Below are positions 1 through 11,093 of a stretch of DNA of 64,000 nucleotides, piece by piece (within the stretch, counting starts at the first letter, position 1; each line of letters starts with the position of its first letter). The notes beneath the pieces were generated by a model. It made no database searches, was not told the origin of the DNA, and worked only from the letters and a program-made list of their open reading frames with translations. The position numbers were made by a program, and so were the translations under genes. Source of the DNA: Ramazzottius varieornatus (Eukaryota; Tardigrada; Eutardigrada; Parachela; Ramazzottiidae); the NCBI GenBank assembly GCA_001949185.1, contig BDGG01000009.1:927347-991346 (forward strand), written 5' to 3'.

Positions 1-546
1 ATTTTTCACTTCTTCCAGCTTAACGCCCGATTCTTCTTCTTCTTCTTCTGTTTTTGCGAAATTTAACGTACTGTTTGCGTCGTTCTTCTCGGTCCTGACT
101 TCACTTTCATAAGCGTCATTTTTCGACACTACGGTGAATGGGTCGATGTACAGTTCAGGCTCAATTCGAGCTACTCGTAACACCGCACACTTTACGACTT
201 GATCTTGAGTCGGACTAATTTTCGTCTGGGTCTTATCCGCATCGTCCTGCGTGGAGATGATGCGCTGAAAGTCGTCGTCGTGGATATCGACAGCAGACTG
301 CCAACCTTCACTCTGGCTGTCATGCGTAGATTCCTCCAGCTCCCAGACGCTGATCGGAGGCGGCTGGGTGCAGTCGATGCTCAACTCCATCCCCTCGAGG
401 CTCTAGTCCACACTCCACAGATAACTTTACTCTTGACCGGGGCCTTATACCGTGGAAGAACAGAACAGGTACTTGATGATATTGAAAAGATAGGATGGGT
501 TCTAACCTACCTCAATCACCTGTTGCTCGCGCCGAGTCGTTATCAT
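1..546 (-). CDS. Partial acidic protein of unknown function (N-terminal part)
   Basis: Two-exon model running off the left edge. Exon 1 is 546-511, starting at an ATG and ending MITTRREQQVIE before a GTAGGT donor. Exon 2 starts at 402 after an acceptor ending TAG and stays open to base 1; the phases agree. The visible ~145 residues are acidic and probably disordered, with an E-rich tract (six Glu) near residue 131. I recognise no domain. It lies downstream of the coiled-coil gene on the same strand. An alternative start is the internal Met in LEGMELSID at 382. Function unknown; coding nature is moderately sure because the exon is open and codon-like throughout. Confidence 0.5.
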
Positions 547-1080
547 AAATTTTCCACCTTGAAAATTCCTTCTCGCGTTCCCATTGCACTTTTTTTAAGG
601 CACAAGGACAGCTCTCGGATGCTTTACCTCCCGTGGACGTATTCCTTCGCGTTAGTCGGTGACAATCCACCCCGGAAGAAGATCAAACCCTTTGAAGATC
701 GTTTTTCCCTTGAATCGATTCTGATTTGTGAAATCGTTCAAATCATCGTCCGGAAATCTGGATAGTGGATATTGGACAAACTTTTGGGCAAACTGGAAAT
801 GAGCGCAATCTTGACGCACCCATGACGTCAAACATCGCAATCTCAAGATTGTCCCTTGTACCGTTTGTTTGATTGGTTGTCATCTAGCCACCAGCCTGCG
901 GCTATAAGAGCACGATCATCGTGTCCTCGCTTGATTGGCCAGCTTGATGAAAGTCAGCCGATGCGGTTTCCTGTCAGGCCGCGCAGTGCAGAACAACAGC
1001 AATATGCGGGCTATGTTCCTGCGGTATAGCAGAACGCCGAAAAATTTGGCAGGCGAATCCTTCGGCTGGGATCTTCACCT

Positions 1081-3764
1081 CTAACTGTCACCAGAACCAT
1101 GGTCGTCTACTTCGATTTCCTTGGAAGTTCTGACCGAATGGCCCGGCTTTTGGTTCATAGTTCGAATAGCAGGGCTCTCCATGAAACCTCCACTCCTTTG
1201 TGCGGGTTCCCGATCTTCATCCCCGTTGTCCCATGGGGTGAAACTCGTCTGTCGTGTTGGACTGGCTACAGAGCTATTCCGAGCCAGGTTGCTGGATCTC
1301 GTCGCTGTCGGCACTTCCTTGTTGTTAAGCGGTAACTGCAGAGCATCCATTTTAGTTTTTACGCGCATCAACGGCCACCCCCGAATCAATGGCGCAGTTA
1401 CAAACGCCAGCCAGGCTTACCAAAGAATCCATGCTGGTCTTCAGCGATGATTTCAGTGGATTGCGACTGCTCAGCGCATCGTCCGATCCACCCATGAAAT
1501 CTGACTTTCCGGCAGCCCGGAGACTGAATGCCTTGGTTGCCAAAAGAGGCACCGGCCGACCTACAAGCAGAAATTCCATCAGACTGCGACCTGAGTCCTT
1601 CAAAAATCTTGCCACATACCGGCAGGTGCACTTCGAGGTCTTGTTGGTAGCTTCGCCTGATTCACTGCAGGTGTCTGCCGGCTCTCAAACTCCTCGCTAG
1701 CTCCCGACGAGTCGGATTCTTCGAACTTGTTCAGATCCTTTTCGTCTTTGCCATGTTCCAGGCTCGTACTCGGAGTTATGTTTGGCCGATCCATTGGCGC
1801 CGGTTCCACGAAAGTTACCTTCTTTGACTGTGGCGACTTGAGTGCCGAAGGCAAGTCCGACACTCGCTTGGGTTTGGCCACTTCGACCTGCTCACGCTGC
1901 ACTTCGGCCAACTTTTGGTCGACACTCTCCAACTTGCGCTTGAGTGGCTCAACAATCCTGTCCACTTCGCGCATCAGACTTTCTGCCGAAGGTAAGCCAG
2001 AAGTCTCATACTCCACTTTGTCACTCAGTTGTCTCAATTTGACTTGTACATCGGGAAGATCTTTCAGAGATTCCTGTATGCCTTCAATCTTCCTGATTGC
2101 TTGGTCAGTAGTTCGGAACTTGTTGTCAAACTCGATCAGCTTCGCAGTGACGTCAGCGACCTTGATGGCTCTAGAGTTCAGCTTTCCCTCAACGGTACCC
2201 ACTTGCTCCGAAACCTTGTCAAGCCTTTCATCCATGTCCATAAAGTTTCCCTCCATATCCTTCATCTTCTTCAGTTGGAACTGCACAGCAGTTGACAGGC
2301 TATCGATCTTATCATCGCTTTTCTTCGTCGACTCTTGCAGGTACTCCATATCCCTCCGTACAGAGTTTACGCGCTCACCAAGTGCCCTGCTACTTTCTTC
2401 ATAACCTCCAAGTCGTCGAACTATACTGTGTACGTTATCATCAAGGAGTTTATTTCGATTCTCCAGAACTACCAGCTGGTCGAGAAAGTTGCGAAGGTTT
2501 TCTGTGGCGCCCATGATTTTACTTTGCATCTCCTCCTGCTTGCGGTCTGCGGCTGTCAGTTTGGCATCCAGTGATCGGGTCTTCACTTCCAACGAACGTA
2601 GCTCGGCCAATAGTTTCGCCGAACTACCGTCCACTATGCAAGCCTCACCGCTGGTCACCCTCGAAGCCATGTTTTGTATATTGGTCAGTCTTTCGTCTAA
2701 CTTATATAACACTGAAGTGATTTTCTGCGTGCGCTTCTCGTTCGAACAACGAAGGTCTTCCATTAAGGCATGCTTTTCTTCGCTGTCCGGCTGCGGAACA
2801 TCGAAAGGTAGCGTTCGACTGGCTTCCCCGGAGTTGATGGGTCCGTGGCTTCCAAAGTCTCCCTGTGCTTGCCGTTCGGGCAAAACCCTCTCGGAGATTG
2901 CCGTCTGTGATGGAACGACATCTCGGAAGGAGCTTTGAACAATAGAAAGTGCCGTCTGGTTCTGTATGAGGCAAGCTGGACAGATGCTCAACCTCTCCCC
3001 TGTAAGACATTTCGTGTTACCTCAAAGAACGAAACGCACACGACTGCTACTGTGTCTCATGTGGCGCACACATCAGCCAAAAACACCACAAGCGTGCGCC
3101 ACTTGGGAAAATAATCGAACTGGGCAAGATCGCCTTTCCAAGTGGCGCAAGGTTCCAGCCAATAACTTCGAGCAGATGCGCCACTTAGAGCAACGATCCG
3201 ATTCTTTTCGTTTACCGACCTTTCAATTCACGAAGCGGACTAATCGGAAACTGACGGAGACAAACAAAACATTCCGTGGACGCGGCTGGCACGGAATTTA
3301 CCTTGTCGAACAGGAATATCGGATAGGAGGCCCATATTGAACAGTTCCTTACACATGCCGCAAGGTTGATGGCCTAAAAGCGAGCCAGAAATCGTGTAAC
3401 ACACACAAATCTTTGACCGTGAGTGAACAAGGCAAAAAGATTAGGTCTTGGGGAACTTACGAGGGACAAGTCTTTTTTCAGAAGCAGGCTTTCTGTCGGT
3501 TTGAGTACTTGCGGTACATTTGTGAGAGTCAGTGCTGCGTCGAAGTCGTTTCCGACTGGACTCGCACACACAGACTTCCGCCGCGCTCTCGTCCGAACAA
3601 CAGCCGGAAGACATATCATCGCGCGACAGTTTTCGTCGTTTTCCTGATCATGAAAGAAACGCTGGTGACATCGCCACTTTATCGAGAAAACAGTGTCTGC
3701 AACGTGGGAAATAAGACTCACCTCGACGCGCAGCCTTGGATTCGCGACTTGTCTGATTCCCCAT
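1081..3764 (-). CDS. Coiled-coil protein with putative N-myristoylation start, 671 aa
   Basis: Exons 3764-3722, 3696-3461, 2961-1620, 1560-1421 and 1335-1081 join in phase to 672 codons. The start MGNQTSRES has Gly2 and Ser6, the pattern read by N-myristoyltransferase. Residues ~200-420 are long heptad-rich helix (many L/I/V at a/d spacing with K, E, Q, D) predicted to form a coiled coil. The C-terminal third is Ser/Pro/Lys-rich and disordered. No enzymatic domain is visible. Donors are GTGAGT, GTAAGT, GTATGT and GTAAGC. Introns 1, 3 and 4 are short (25-85 nt). The first, 25 nt, is unusually short, so the first exon is less sure than the rest. Intron 2 carries two palindrome copies. Possibly a membrane-tethered scaffold; I cannot name the family. 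Confidence 0.6.
3061..3187 (+). repeat. Palindrome family, two forward copies
   Basis: Copies at 3061-3106 and 3140-3187, both with the CAGCCA-first core, in intron 2 of the coiled-coil gene. Spacer 33 bp. Confidence 0.85.
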
Positions 3765-4241
3765 GAAGAGTACTAAAGTATATCGGCGGTTTCATGCACA
3801 AGTTCGACTTCTCGTGGTAGAATAGACGTCGAGGACGATCTCTACAACGCAGGGTTTGCACGGTGTAGCAAACCAACCATTTATTTTGGATAGCAACAAG
3901 GGATTTTGACGATAGAGGAGTCGCTCAGCATCTGCGTCGATGTCAACTGAGCCCTTGCGAAGTTCCGTTTGTTTCAAAATTTCGAACGATTTCACGCAAA
4001 TGCGGAACAGTAAAGCCAGTAACCCAGAGGAGGGCTTCACAATGCGTCACTCGAAAGCCACATTCGAGCCACTTTTAATCTGCACGTACTGTATCCGAAA
4101 TTCCGGATGCAACAAGCGAGAATGCATCGAAAGAAAGACAAGCAGTATCCAGGAGACAGTGTGATCCCAAATTGTTCGTTCTCTCTGACAAAGCCATTAC
4201 GTAACATCAGTGAAAGATTGAAGTATCACAGTACTAACAAA
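3765..4241. other. Intergenic, upstream of the coiled-coil gene
   Basis: No supported gene or repeat seen; probably carries the promoter of the minus-strand gene starting at 3764. Confidence 0.5.
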
Positions 4242-4880
4242 GGAACGAAGGTCGGTCTGAGAGGCCAAAACTCTTCCAACTTCTTCCATCGAAAGTACTC
4301 GGTCCTGGCTACTGTTTCAAGGTAGTTTCAACTGCCGATAAGAATCTTCTGGCCCAAGAGAAAATTACGAATGCCTGGAGCCCTCTTGAAACCACTGTGG
4401 GACCTCTGGCTTTTCGACGTCTACACGGTCTCGTATCGTCCGAAACATGACGTCTCTAGCAACAAAAATGCATCAGATGAACTATTGAACACTTCTTGTG
4501 TATCAGTTTAGCGAAACAACAGTTTTCGTTTTCGTAGAAGCTTTCGTGGAAGTTTTCGTGGTGGACCACTCATCGATGGAAAACCGACGAAAACGAAATC
4601 TTTTGTTTCGCTAAACTGCAACAGCAGAAGTGTTTAATAGTTCATCTGATGCATTTTTGTTGCTAGAGACGTCATGTTTCGGACGATACGAGACCGTGTA
4701 GACGTCGAAAAGCCAGAGGTCCCACAGTGGTTTCAAGAGGGCTCCAGGCATTCGTAATTTTCTCTTGGGCCAGAAGATTCTTATCGGCAGTTGAAACTAC
4801 CTTGAAACAGTAGCCAGGACCGAGTACTTTCGATGGAAGAAGTTGGAAGAGTTTTGGCCTCTCAGACCGACCTTCGTTCC
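4242..4880. repeat. 639-bp foldback, two 293-bp arms around a 53-bp loop
   Basis: Left arm 4242-4534 and right arm 4588-4880 are reverse complements. I see no mismatch in the outer ~240 bp; about seven differences cluster in the inner 50 bp. Arms begin GGAACGAAGG. No transposase ORF is present. It fills most of the space between the coiled-coil gene 5' end and the PUS7 3' end. It could be a foldback transposon, a long-hairpin RNA locus, or an inverted-duplication artefact. Confidence 0.9.
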
Positions 4881-4942
4881 GTTGTTGGTTAGAGGTAAAA
4901 CACTTTCATTTGCGACAAATAAAAAACGTCCAGCTCGACGAA

Positions 4943-7617
4943 CTACACTGAGTTGCCTTCACTCATCGATTCGGGACTTACAAAATCTTGATCCAACGGT
5001 TCGTCGGCGGTCAGGTTCTTCCCGGTGAACTTATGGTCGGAGGATCGTTTCAACATCTCCCGTATTGCCATCGTCGCGTAAGTCGACGACGGCAAGGTGA
5101 ACTTGACAGCTACGGCTGTGTGAATACCTGTAATGTTCGTCAAGATGGATCTTCAGTCGCACTTTCGACAAAGCGAAGCTCGTCATATAACCCAATCAGA
5201 TCATCTTTGCAGAGAGGCGCACGCTTTCAGCCAACAACACTGTAAACGTGCGCTCCTTGGAAAAACGATCTTGTCGACTTTGTCTGCCGAGCTCCAAGGT
5301 GTTTTTCGTAAGTGCATAGAACTGATAGCAGCGCAGTTACCTTCATTTTTCTTGGGCTCTTCAACTTTTCCCTCCAAGAGATCCAGATCAGACAGCTGCA
5401 GGTCTTGGTTGACGTCGTTATACCGAATAATCTGCCAGGATGCATCGGTCGGACGGCAGATCACTCTTCGGTAGCATCCAGCCAGCGAGTAGTCCCTGAA
5501 AAAGCACGGACAGACCGATCAAAAACGAGCTCTAAGATATAGAGAACAGAAACCATTTTCCCCGTCAGGCTTACTTCACTTTATGTTTGGCACGAAGATC
5601 TATTACGTCCGCTTCCATAAGCTCGAACAGGTATTTCGAAACTAAAGACAGACGAACAGTTACACCGTATGTACTGCGTAATATCTTGGGCACGTGAGTA
5701 CAAGTATACCCGCATTGTCTGGATATTGTACGTCGTAGCCAGGGATGGGCATGACCACGTCCGAAAAGGAATACTGTTCTACATTATCTGAAGTGACGAC
5801 CACAACGTCGTCTTCCTGCTTCTCACTGGTTCGCAGACGCTTCGCACTCGGCTCTGCGCTGCTCCTGACAACCAGGTCTCCAGCCGCAGGCTTCCTGCCC
5901 AATGTACGAAGCCGATACGAAACTGCCAAGTTCCACAAATAACTGCAAAACAGAAAGAACAGTGCAACTGTGAGCTCGGGTGCTAACTCGACAAGGTTGT
6001 TTTCCTAACCGGCGCATTTGTAATGTGTTTTTGGCTGGGGTTTGCGCCACTTGAGAGAACGATTTGGTTCAGTTTCAAAGTGGCGCACCGTCTCGAAGGT
6101 ATCGGAAGAGAGCCTGCGCCACTTGGAAAACCGATCTTGCCGAGCTTCCAAACGTGCGCGATGCATCTTGCCGAGCTTCCAAACGTGCGCGATGCAAAGA
6201 AGGAATAACTTACCTTTGATAACTGTGGACATACATCAGCCGCGTATTTCTCGAGATGTTTTGTATGGCACCGAAAGGGTCATTCTTGTGGCTTCTCGCT
6301 AAGCCTTGAAGTAACTGGGCTTCGATGCAGGAGCGGTTCCCAATGGCCTTCAACGCGGCTTCCGCGTCCTTCGTTTCAGCCCAGACCTTCCGACATCGCT
6401 GAACTCTTTCATGTTCGTTACTGCGTTCCTTCATGATGGCTTCCACTGCAGCATTCCAGTCGGCCTTTAACAGAGCCTTCCCCACTTCCACAGTGGAGAC
6501 TTCAGTCGTACCGAACCTCTGTAAGCCGAAGTAGTTGACGAAGCCCTGTTTCACGAAGGCATCTGTGGAAGCTCGGATGGTGTCTTCATCCGCTGTGACG
6601 TTGCGGATGACCAGCCGGAAATAGTTTCCAGTCAGGTCGCCGAGATGCAGCGGCTCTTTCTCGAAGGTGAAATTGCCGAGGCGGATGCTGTTTCGAGAGA
6701 ACTGGGCTAGACGCTGAGGATCTCGGAACTTGATGGAAACTCGCTGGACCGTCTTTGCACGCTTGTCTTTCACGCCGGCATACTGTATGCACCGAGGAGG
6801 CACTCGAAGAAAACCACCCATATTGTTCACAACTGAAAATTTCAGTCGGTCATGATACTGAAACTCGGATAAGAAGCTCGGCCAGATTGTTCTTTCATGT
6901 GGCGCACGCAACCAGCCAATTCCGCCGAAGAGGTGCGCCACTTAGGGAGTAAGTACTGTACAAACTTACCTTCCATAGTGTCCATATTCTCCTTGTACAG
7001 AGTGAAATGGATGTGGTCACAGGGCGATTGTCGGTTGCGCGAAGCTTCCTGACGGCGAAATTGTTCCGAACTTCCGGACGCCCGTGAGATTTCAATGGCC
7101 TGTGCACCGTCGGCATTCTTTTTCGGTGTCCTCAACAGTCGATCCTGATGGAAATGGGCTTCCAGTTGGTGATGCAGTAGCCGTCGTCGTTCCTTATTGT
7201 CCGGTGCCTGAAATACCATACTATTACGAGTACTGTGAATTAGAAAGCAAGCGTTCCTGACACGCTGAATCACCTGGACCAACCGGAATTTCGATAGTCT
7301 TCTTTCCCGATGTTAGGAACTGCGTTATCAATTCTATCAAGTCAGCAGTAAGAGGCCCGGCGTCTGATATTGTTGGTGCGGCCTCCCTCAGCATATCTTT
7401 GTCGATCCCCAGTTTCGTTAGACGCACGATCTCGCCATTGGTATCCACTTCGTTGACCAGAAAGTCGGACAACCTGCAACAAAACCAAGCTCAACCGTCA
7501 TCAATGGTCAGCTGATCGTCTAGTGCGGACTTACCGACACTTCAGCTGTCCATCGAAACCGCCAGCGCCTTCGTTGAGGAACTCGGTTATACCAAACCGT
7601 AGGTCCTTGTCGTCCAT
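4943..7617 (-). CDS. PUS7: tRNA/mRNA pseudouridine synthase 7 (TruD family), 589 aa
   Basis: Isomerises uridine to pseudouridine in tRNA and mRNA, mainly in the nucleus. Exons 7617-7535, 7473-7284, 7207-6970, 6832-6214, 5942-5710, 5641-5575, 5495-5341 and 5127-4943 sum to 590 codons. Signatures: FTLYKENMDTME; the catalytic-Asp motif YAGVKDKRA (about residue 185); the TruD domain NYFGLQRFGTTEV; HSYQSYLWN across a splice; and the C-terminal LPSSTYATMAIREML, close to animal PUS7. About 30 extra residues follow that motif. The exon 2 donor is taken as CCG|GTTGGT because the stronger GTGATT site would break the frame. An in-frame Met at 7758 would add 47 residues. Introns 3, 4 and 7 hold palindrome copies. 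Confidence 0.95.
5214..5260 (+). repeat. Palindrome family copy
   Basis: In PUS7 intron 7. Its right flank keeps the outer inverted repeat (ACGATCTTGTCGACTTTG then TGCCGAGCT). Confidence 0.85.
6010..6126 (-). repeat. Palindrome family, two reverse copies
   Basis: Copies at 6010-6054 and 6077-6126 in PUS7 intron 4; the first lacks the left AAGT. Confidence 0.75.
6134..6195. repeat. Exact 31-bp tandem duplication
   Basis: The unit beginning ATCTTGCCGAGCTTCC occurs twice back to back, directly after a palindrome copy. It duplicates the outer arm of the element, as a replication-slippage or excision scar would. Confidence 0.9.
6896..6945 (+). repeat. Palindrome family copy
   Basis: In PUS7 intron 3, forward core (CCAGCCAATTCCGCCGAAG). 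Confidence 0.8.
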
Positions 7618-8541
7618 GCTGAGGCTTGTAAGGAGCAAATTGAAGGGACGAGTGCGTGTGTTGAGGAGGGGTTCGAGAGAAGGATAAAGTCGGAGAAAGG
7701 GTTCTGTCTCCACCACTGACGAGCGTATATGGGGTAATCTATCGGACTCCGACGCCAATCGGCTTGCATTGTTTGACCTTTAGATTGCAGTAACCTTTAC
7801 CCCATATGCTGTTAACGGAACAGCTTCCCCAATGCTCATTCCGCTCGACTCTGAGCCAGAAGGTCGACACATCAACTCTCCTTGTGCACCAGACTTTACG
7901 ACAAAAGTTTCACAAAAAAATCAAATTCTACGGGAAAGGTCAAACAATGCAAGCCGTAGGGTAAAATCTGTCAGAGGAAAAAGACGGCCGTTTTACTTCC
8001 GCTCGTAGTGTTTTGTTTGATTGCTGCATCAGTTTTCGTGGATTTGGAAATTCATTCCGTGGTTTGAATTATTCACAGTCCGATAGATTAGCCCATGTAC
8101 GCTGACGAGCTGCTGAACATCGTGTTGCACAAAGTTGATTTGCTTGATTGCTGCTACAACATACGAGTGATTGATTGATTGATGGGCACTACTATCAGTT
8201 TGCGCAGCACGATGTTCAGCAGCTCGTCAGTGGTCTCCACTCTCCAGATGCAACGGTAAGCTATTCATATATGACGTGACATACAACATGACATAGCTGA
8301 CATGATCTGACACGACACCACTCTTGAATGCAAGAGGTCCTGGCCGCATTTTACCCTGGTTCTTCGGATTTATTTTGTTCAAAAACCAGAATAGTCCACC
8401 ACTACAACAGTTTGACTACGTCAAGTCTAATTTATAAGGGAACTGAGCTTACCGACAACCAGTAACAGCGAGATCTAATACAAAAACAACAAATGAGAAA
8501 GAAAAATTTGCATCACATCTATTGGAATAAGACCAAAGCAG
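7618..8541. other. Intergenic between PUS7 and SLC35B3
   Basis: No supported gene. It holds the hairpin at 8101-8230 and the PUS7 promoter region. Confidence 0.5.
8101..8230. repeat. Hairpin with ~27-bp arms
   Basis: CTGACGAGCTGCTGAACATC (from 8102) is matched by its reverse complement ending at 8230. Arms are identical apart from about one base, with a loop of ~75 nt containing GATT repeats. Not related in sequence to the window-wide palindrome. Confidence 0.85.
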
Positions 8542-10553
8542 TCATACGACTTGAGGGAACTGTTTAGAGTTATGGTGCCTCCTCCTCGAAAAAATGCAAA
8601 AAACAGAGGCTATGCTTCTCAAGAACCGGATCAGATATCCACGCATTTCTTCTTGGTTCCGACTGTATACATTCAGGTATACACCCAAAAGTACCACTCC
8701 ACCGGCCCATAAATACTGCAGAGTGAAGGGCTTGGAAAAAGCCAGGAAGGATATCACTATTGACAGAGCTTTCCTGAAGGTCGTCACTACAAAAAATTCC
8801 AGTCAGAGATTAATCGAGAAAATCGAGAGTTCAGCTAACGAACCCAACCAAATCGTTTTTCCAAGTGGCTCACGCTTCCAGCCAATATCACTAGATGTGT
8901 GCGTCACTTGGGAAAACATTCTGGACGAGTGTGTCTGCCGAGCTTCGAATTTTACGGACGGGCCAATGTTCTAACTCACCACTCATGGCTATAAAAGCGC
9001 CAAAAGAAACGACCATTGTTAGGACCATTTGGACTCCAATGTAGCCTGTCGCGCCAAAAAGAGCGGCATACGCGTAGAACTTTGGGTTCTGCAAAAGAAG
9101 TATTATGGTTAGGCAAAGTAATTTTTTGTGGTAGCATTATCATATGATCAGAGTTCGGACGAACATCATAACAATATGTGAATGCGCGGAAAAACTCTCC
9201 GGTGATTAAAAGACCGGCAAAGACGTATACAGCCCCAATCAAATGCGTAAAGTAAACCACTTCTAGCGTGTTTCCGTGGTACAGCCGTACTGCCTTTTCC
9301 TGGATATTGCCGATGGCGGCATCCGCAGTAAGAGCCAGGCAAACGAACAGAACGCCTACAACCAAGATAACACAGTTCGTCACGGTGTGAATATCAAATT
9401 AAGTGGCCTTGTTTCGCTTGAACGAACCTGTCATATTGAAGTTTGGCTGCACTTTGTTGTCAGCCAGAACGAAGAAGATCAGCCCGATGCTCATACAGCA
9501 AGCTGCCAGGATATCCAGCATCCCGTATTTCTTTCCTACAACAATAAACACTCTGCTTAAAACCGTTCCAGTACTAGGACTACTGCACTTCCGGTTGGAT
9601 TCCAGCCAGCTGTGCTCGACAGTTCAACCAACCTTGAATAAGCACTCCGCCTACCAATACTGGTATGAGCTTGCAGCACTTGAAAACCACCTGTGTCGGG
9701 TAATTCAAATATGCCAAAGACACGTTTGAAAGACCGATGGTTGCCTAAGATCAAAGAGGAACCGGTCTTTGATGAAAGCAACTTTCCATTGTCAAGATTA
9801 TGTTACCGATAAACCTACCATAGCCAGAAATCCGATGACCAAGTAATACCGCACAGGGATCCTGCAAGACAATCGAAAAAATTTGGACGCTGCCACCAGG
9901 AGGTGCAAGACTGCAGTGAAAGATGACGGCGAAGTCTCACTTCCGGGTCATATCTGACATGGTCGCCTTCCGTTCCATGAAGCTAAACAGCGTATACTGC
10001 AGGAACTGCATTAGCGTCAGATACCATCCGAAGTCTTTGTAACCTTCTATCCTGAACATCATCTCCTGCAATAGAGAGAACAATCCGATGATTAGAGCAT
10101 ATGAAGGATTTCCACAGGATTAGAAAGCCTGTAATTATACAGTACACCGGAAGTATGCTGTTAAGACACACGGGTCGACGACGACCGAAGTTCCTCATTT
10201 AGCAAAACGTGATTCCAAAGGGGGTGGAAAGCTCGTCATACTTGGACGTATCCATAGATCATAAAACAGCCGAAGATTCCGCCTGAGCAGATAAAGAACT
10301 TTGCGGCCGGCGAGAAGCGATCTATGTGTATAAAGCAGCATATGCGGTTGTCGTCCCTGTTGCGAGGTTTCTGATCATCCCCACTCGTGCCATCTTGAGC
10401 TGCAATGTGATCACGGGGATGAGGTTTGTCACGTTCACGTACTCTGTGCCACGTTGACGAAAAACTACCGTCGTTCTCCTGTCCAACGTCAGGAATCAGG
10501 TCGATGCTCGTCTCGTAGTCACTGACGGTCCGCAGCTCCTTCATCTGCTGCAT
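8542..10553 (-). CDS. SLC35B3: PAPS transporter 2 (nucleotide-sugar transporter family), 414 aa
   Basis: Imports the sulfate donor PAPS from cytosol into the Golgi lumen. Exons 10553-10242, 10065-9941, 9861-9819, 9744-9633, 9535-9428, 9355-9165, 9088-8980 and 8786-8542 sum to 415 codons. After a polar N-terminus of ~80 residues come about ten hydrophobic segments. Landmarks shared with animal SLC35B3 are KFFICSGGIFG, GWYLTLMQF, SLAYLNYPTQVVFKCCKLIP, DAAIGNIQEKA, and the last-helix block TTFRKALSIVISF ... LLGVYLNVYSRN. The C-terminal tail is basic. Divergent from PDSS1, sharing a ~540-bp 5' region. Confidence 0.93.
8862..8911 (+). repeat. Palindrome family copy
   Basis: In SLC35B3 intron 7; the left arm reads AAGTGGCTCACG. 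Confidence 0.85.
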
Positions 10554-11093
10554 GTTCGTTAATGTGCAGGCCGACGATGATGCAGAGGCAGCCTACCCCC
10601 GAAGCAGAAACAAACCTGGATGAACGCTGCAGAATCTGCGCAGGAACATCGACAAGAAAAGGTAAAATAAAACCAGTTTGCAATGACGAGATTGCGTTAA
10701 CCTGGACAAAAGAGTGAGCAAATCAATGGGCCGAGTACCAAGCGGCCTGAAGTAGCGGCGTGGATTGTATACGAACGTCTTTCAATAGCAAGGCGTCCCG
10801 TGTCCGCGAGCTTACGGACAGGCGCCAGTTGACAGCGGAAGTTACCGATTAAGAATTACATCATCTTCTCTAATCTCGTTCGTTTCTGGCTGCTGTTCCT
10901 CCTCCTCAGCTCGCACTTGCAGAGATTCTGCGGATCTTGCTGCATTCTGGTGCACTTTGTGTTGAAAGAGACTAGGAGGGAATCGCTAGAGGTACTGCAT
11001 GTCCGAACCGCTTAATCTATGCTTGCAGTAGTGATGGATGTCCAGATGTTTTTCTAGGTAGATATGATTACGAGTGCCTAAACACCCAAGGAG
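10554..11093. promoter_or_regulatory. Divergent SLC35B3/PDSS1 5' region
   Basis: Non-coding spacer between the two start codons; must contain both promoters. No TATA box or palindrome copy noticed. Confidence 0.5.
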
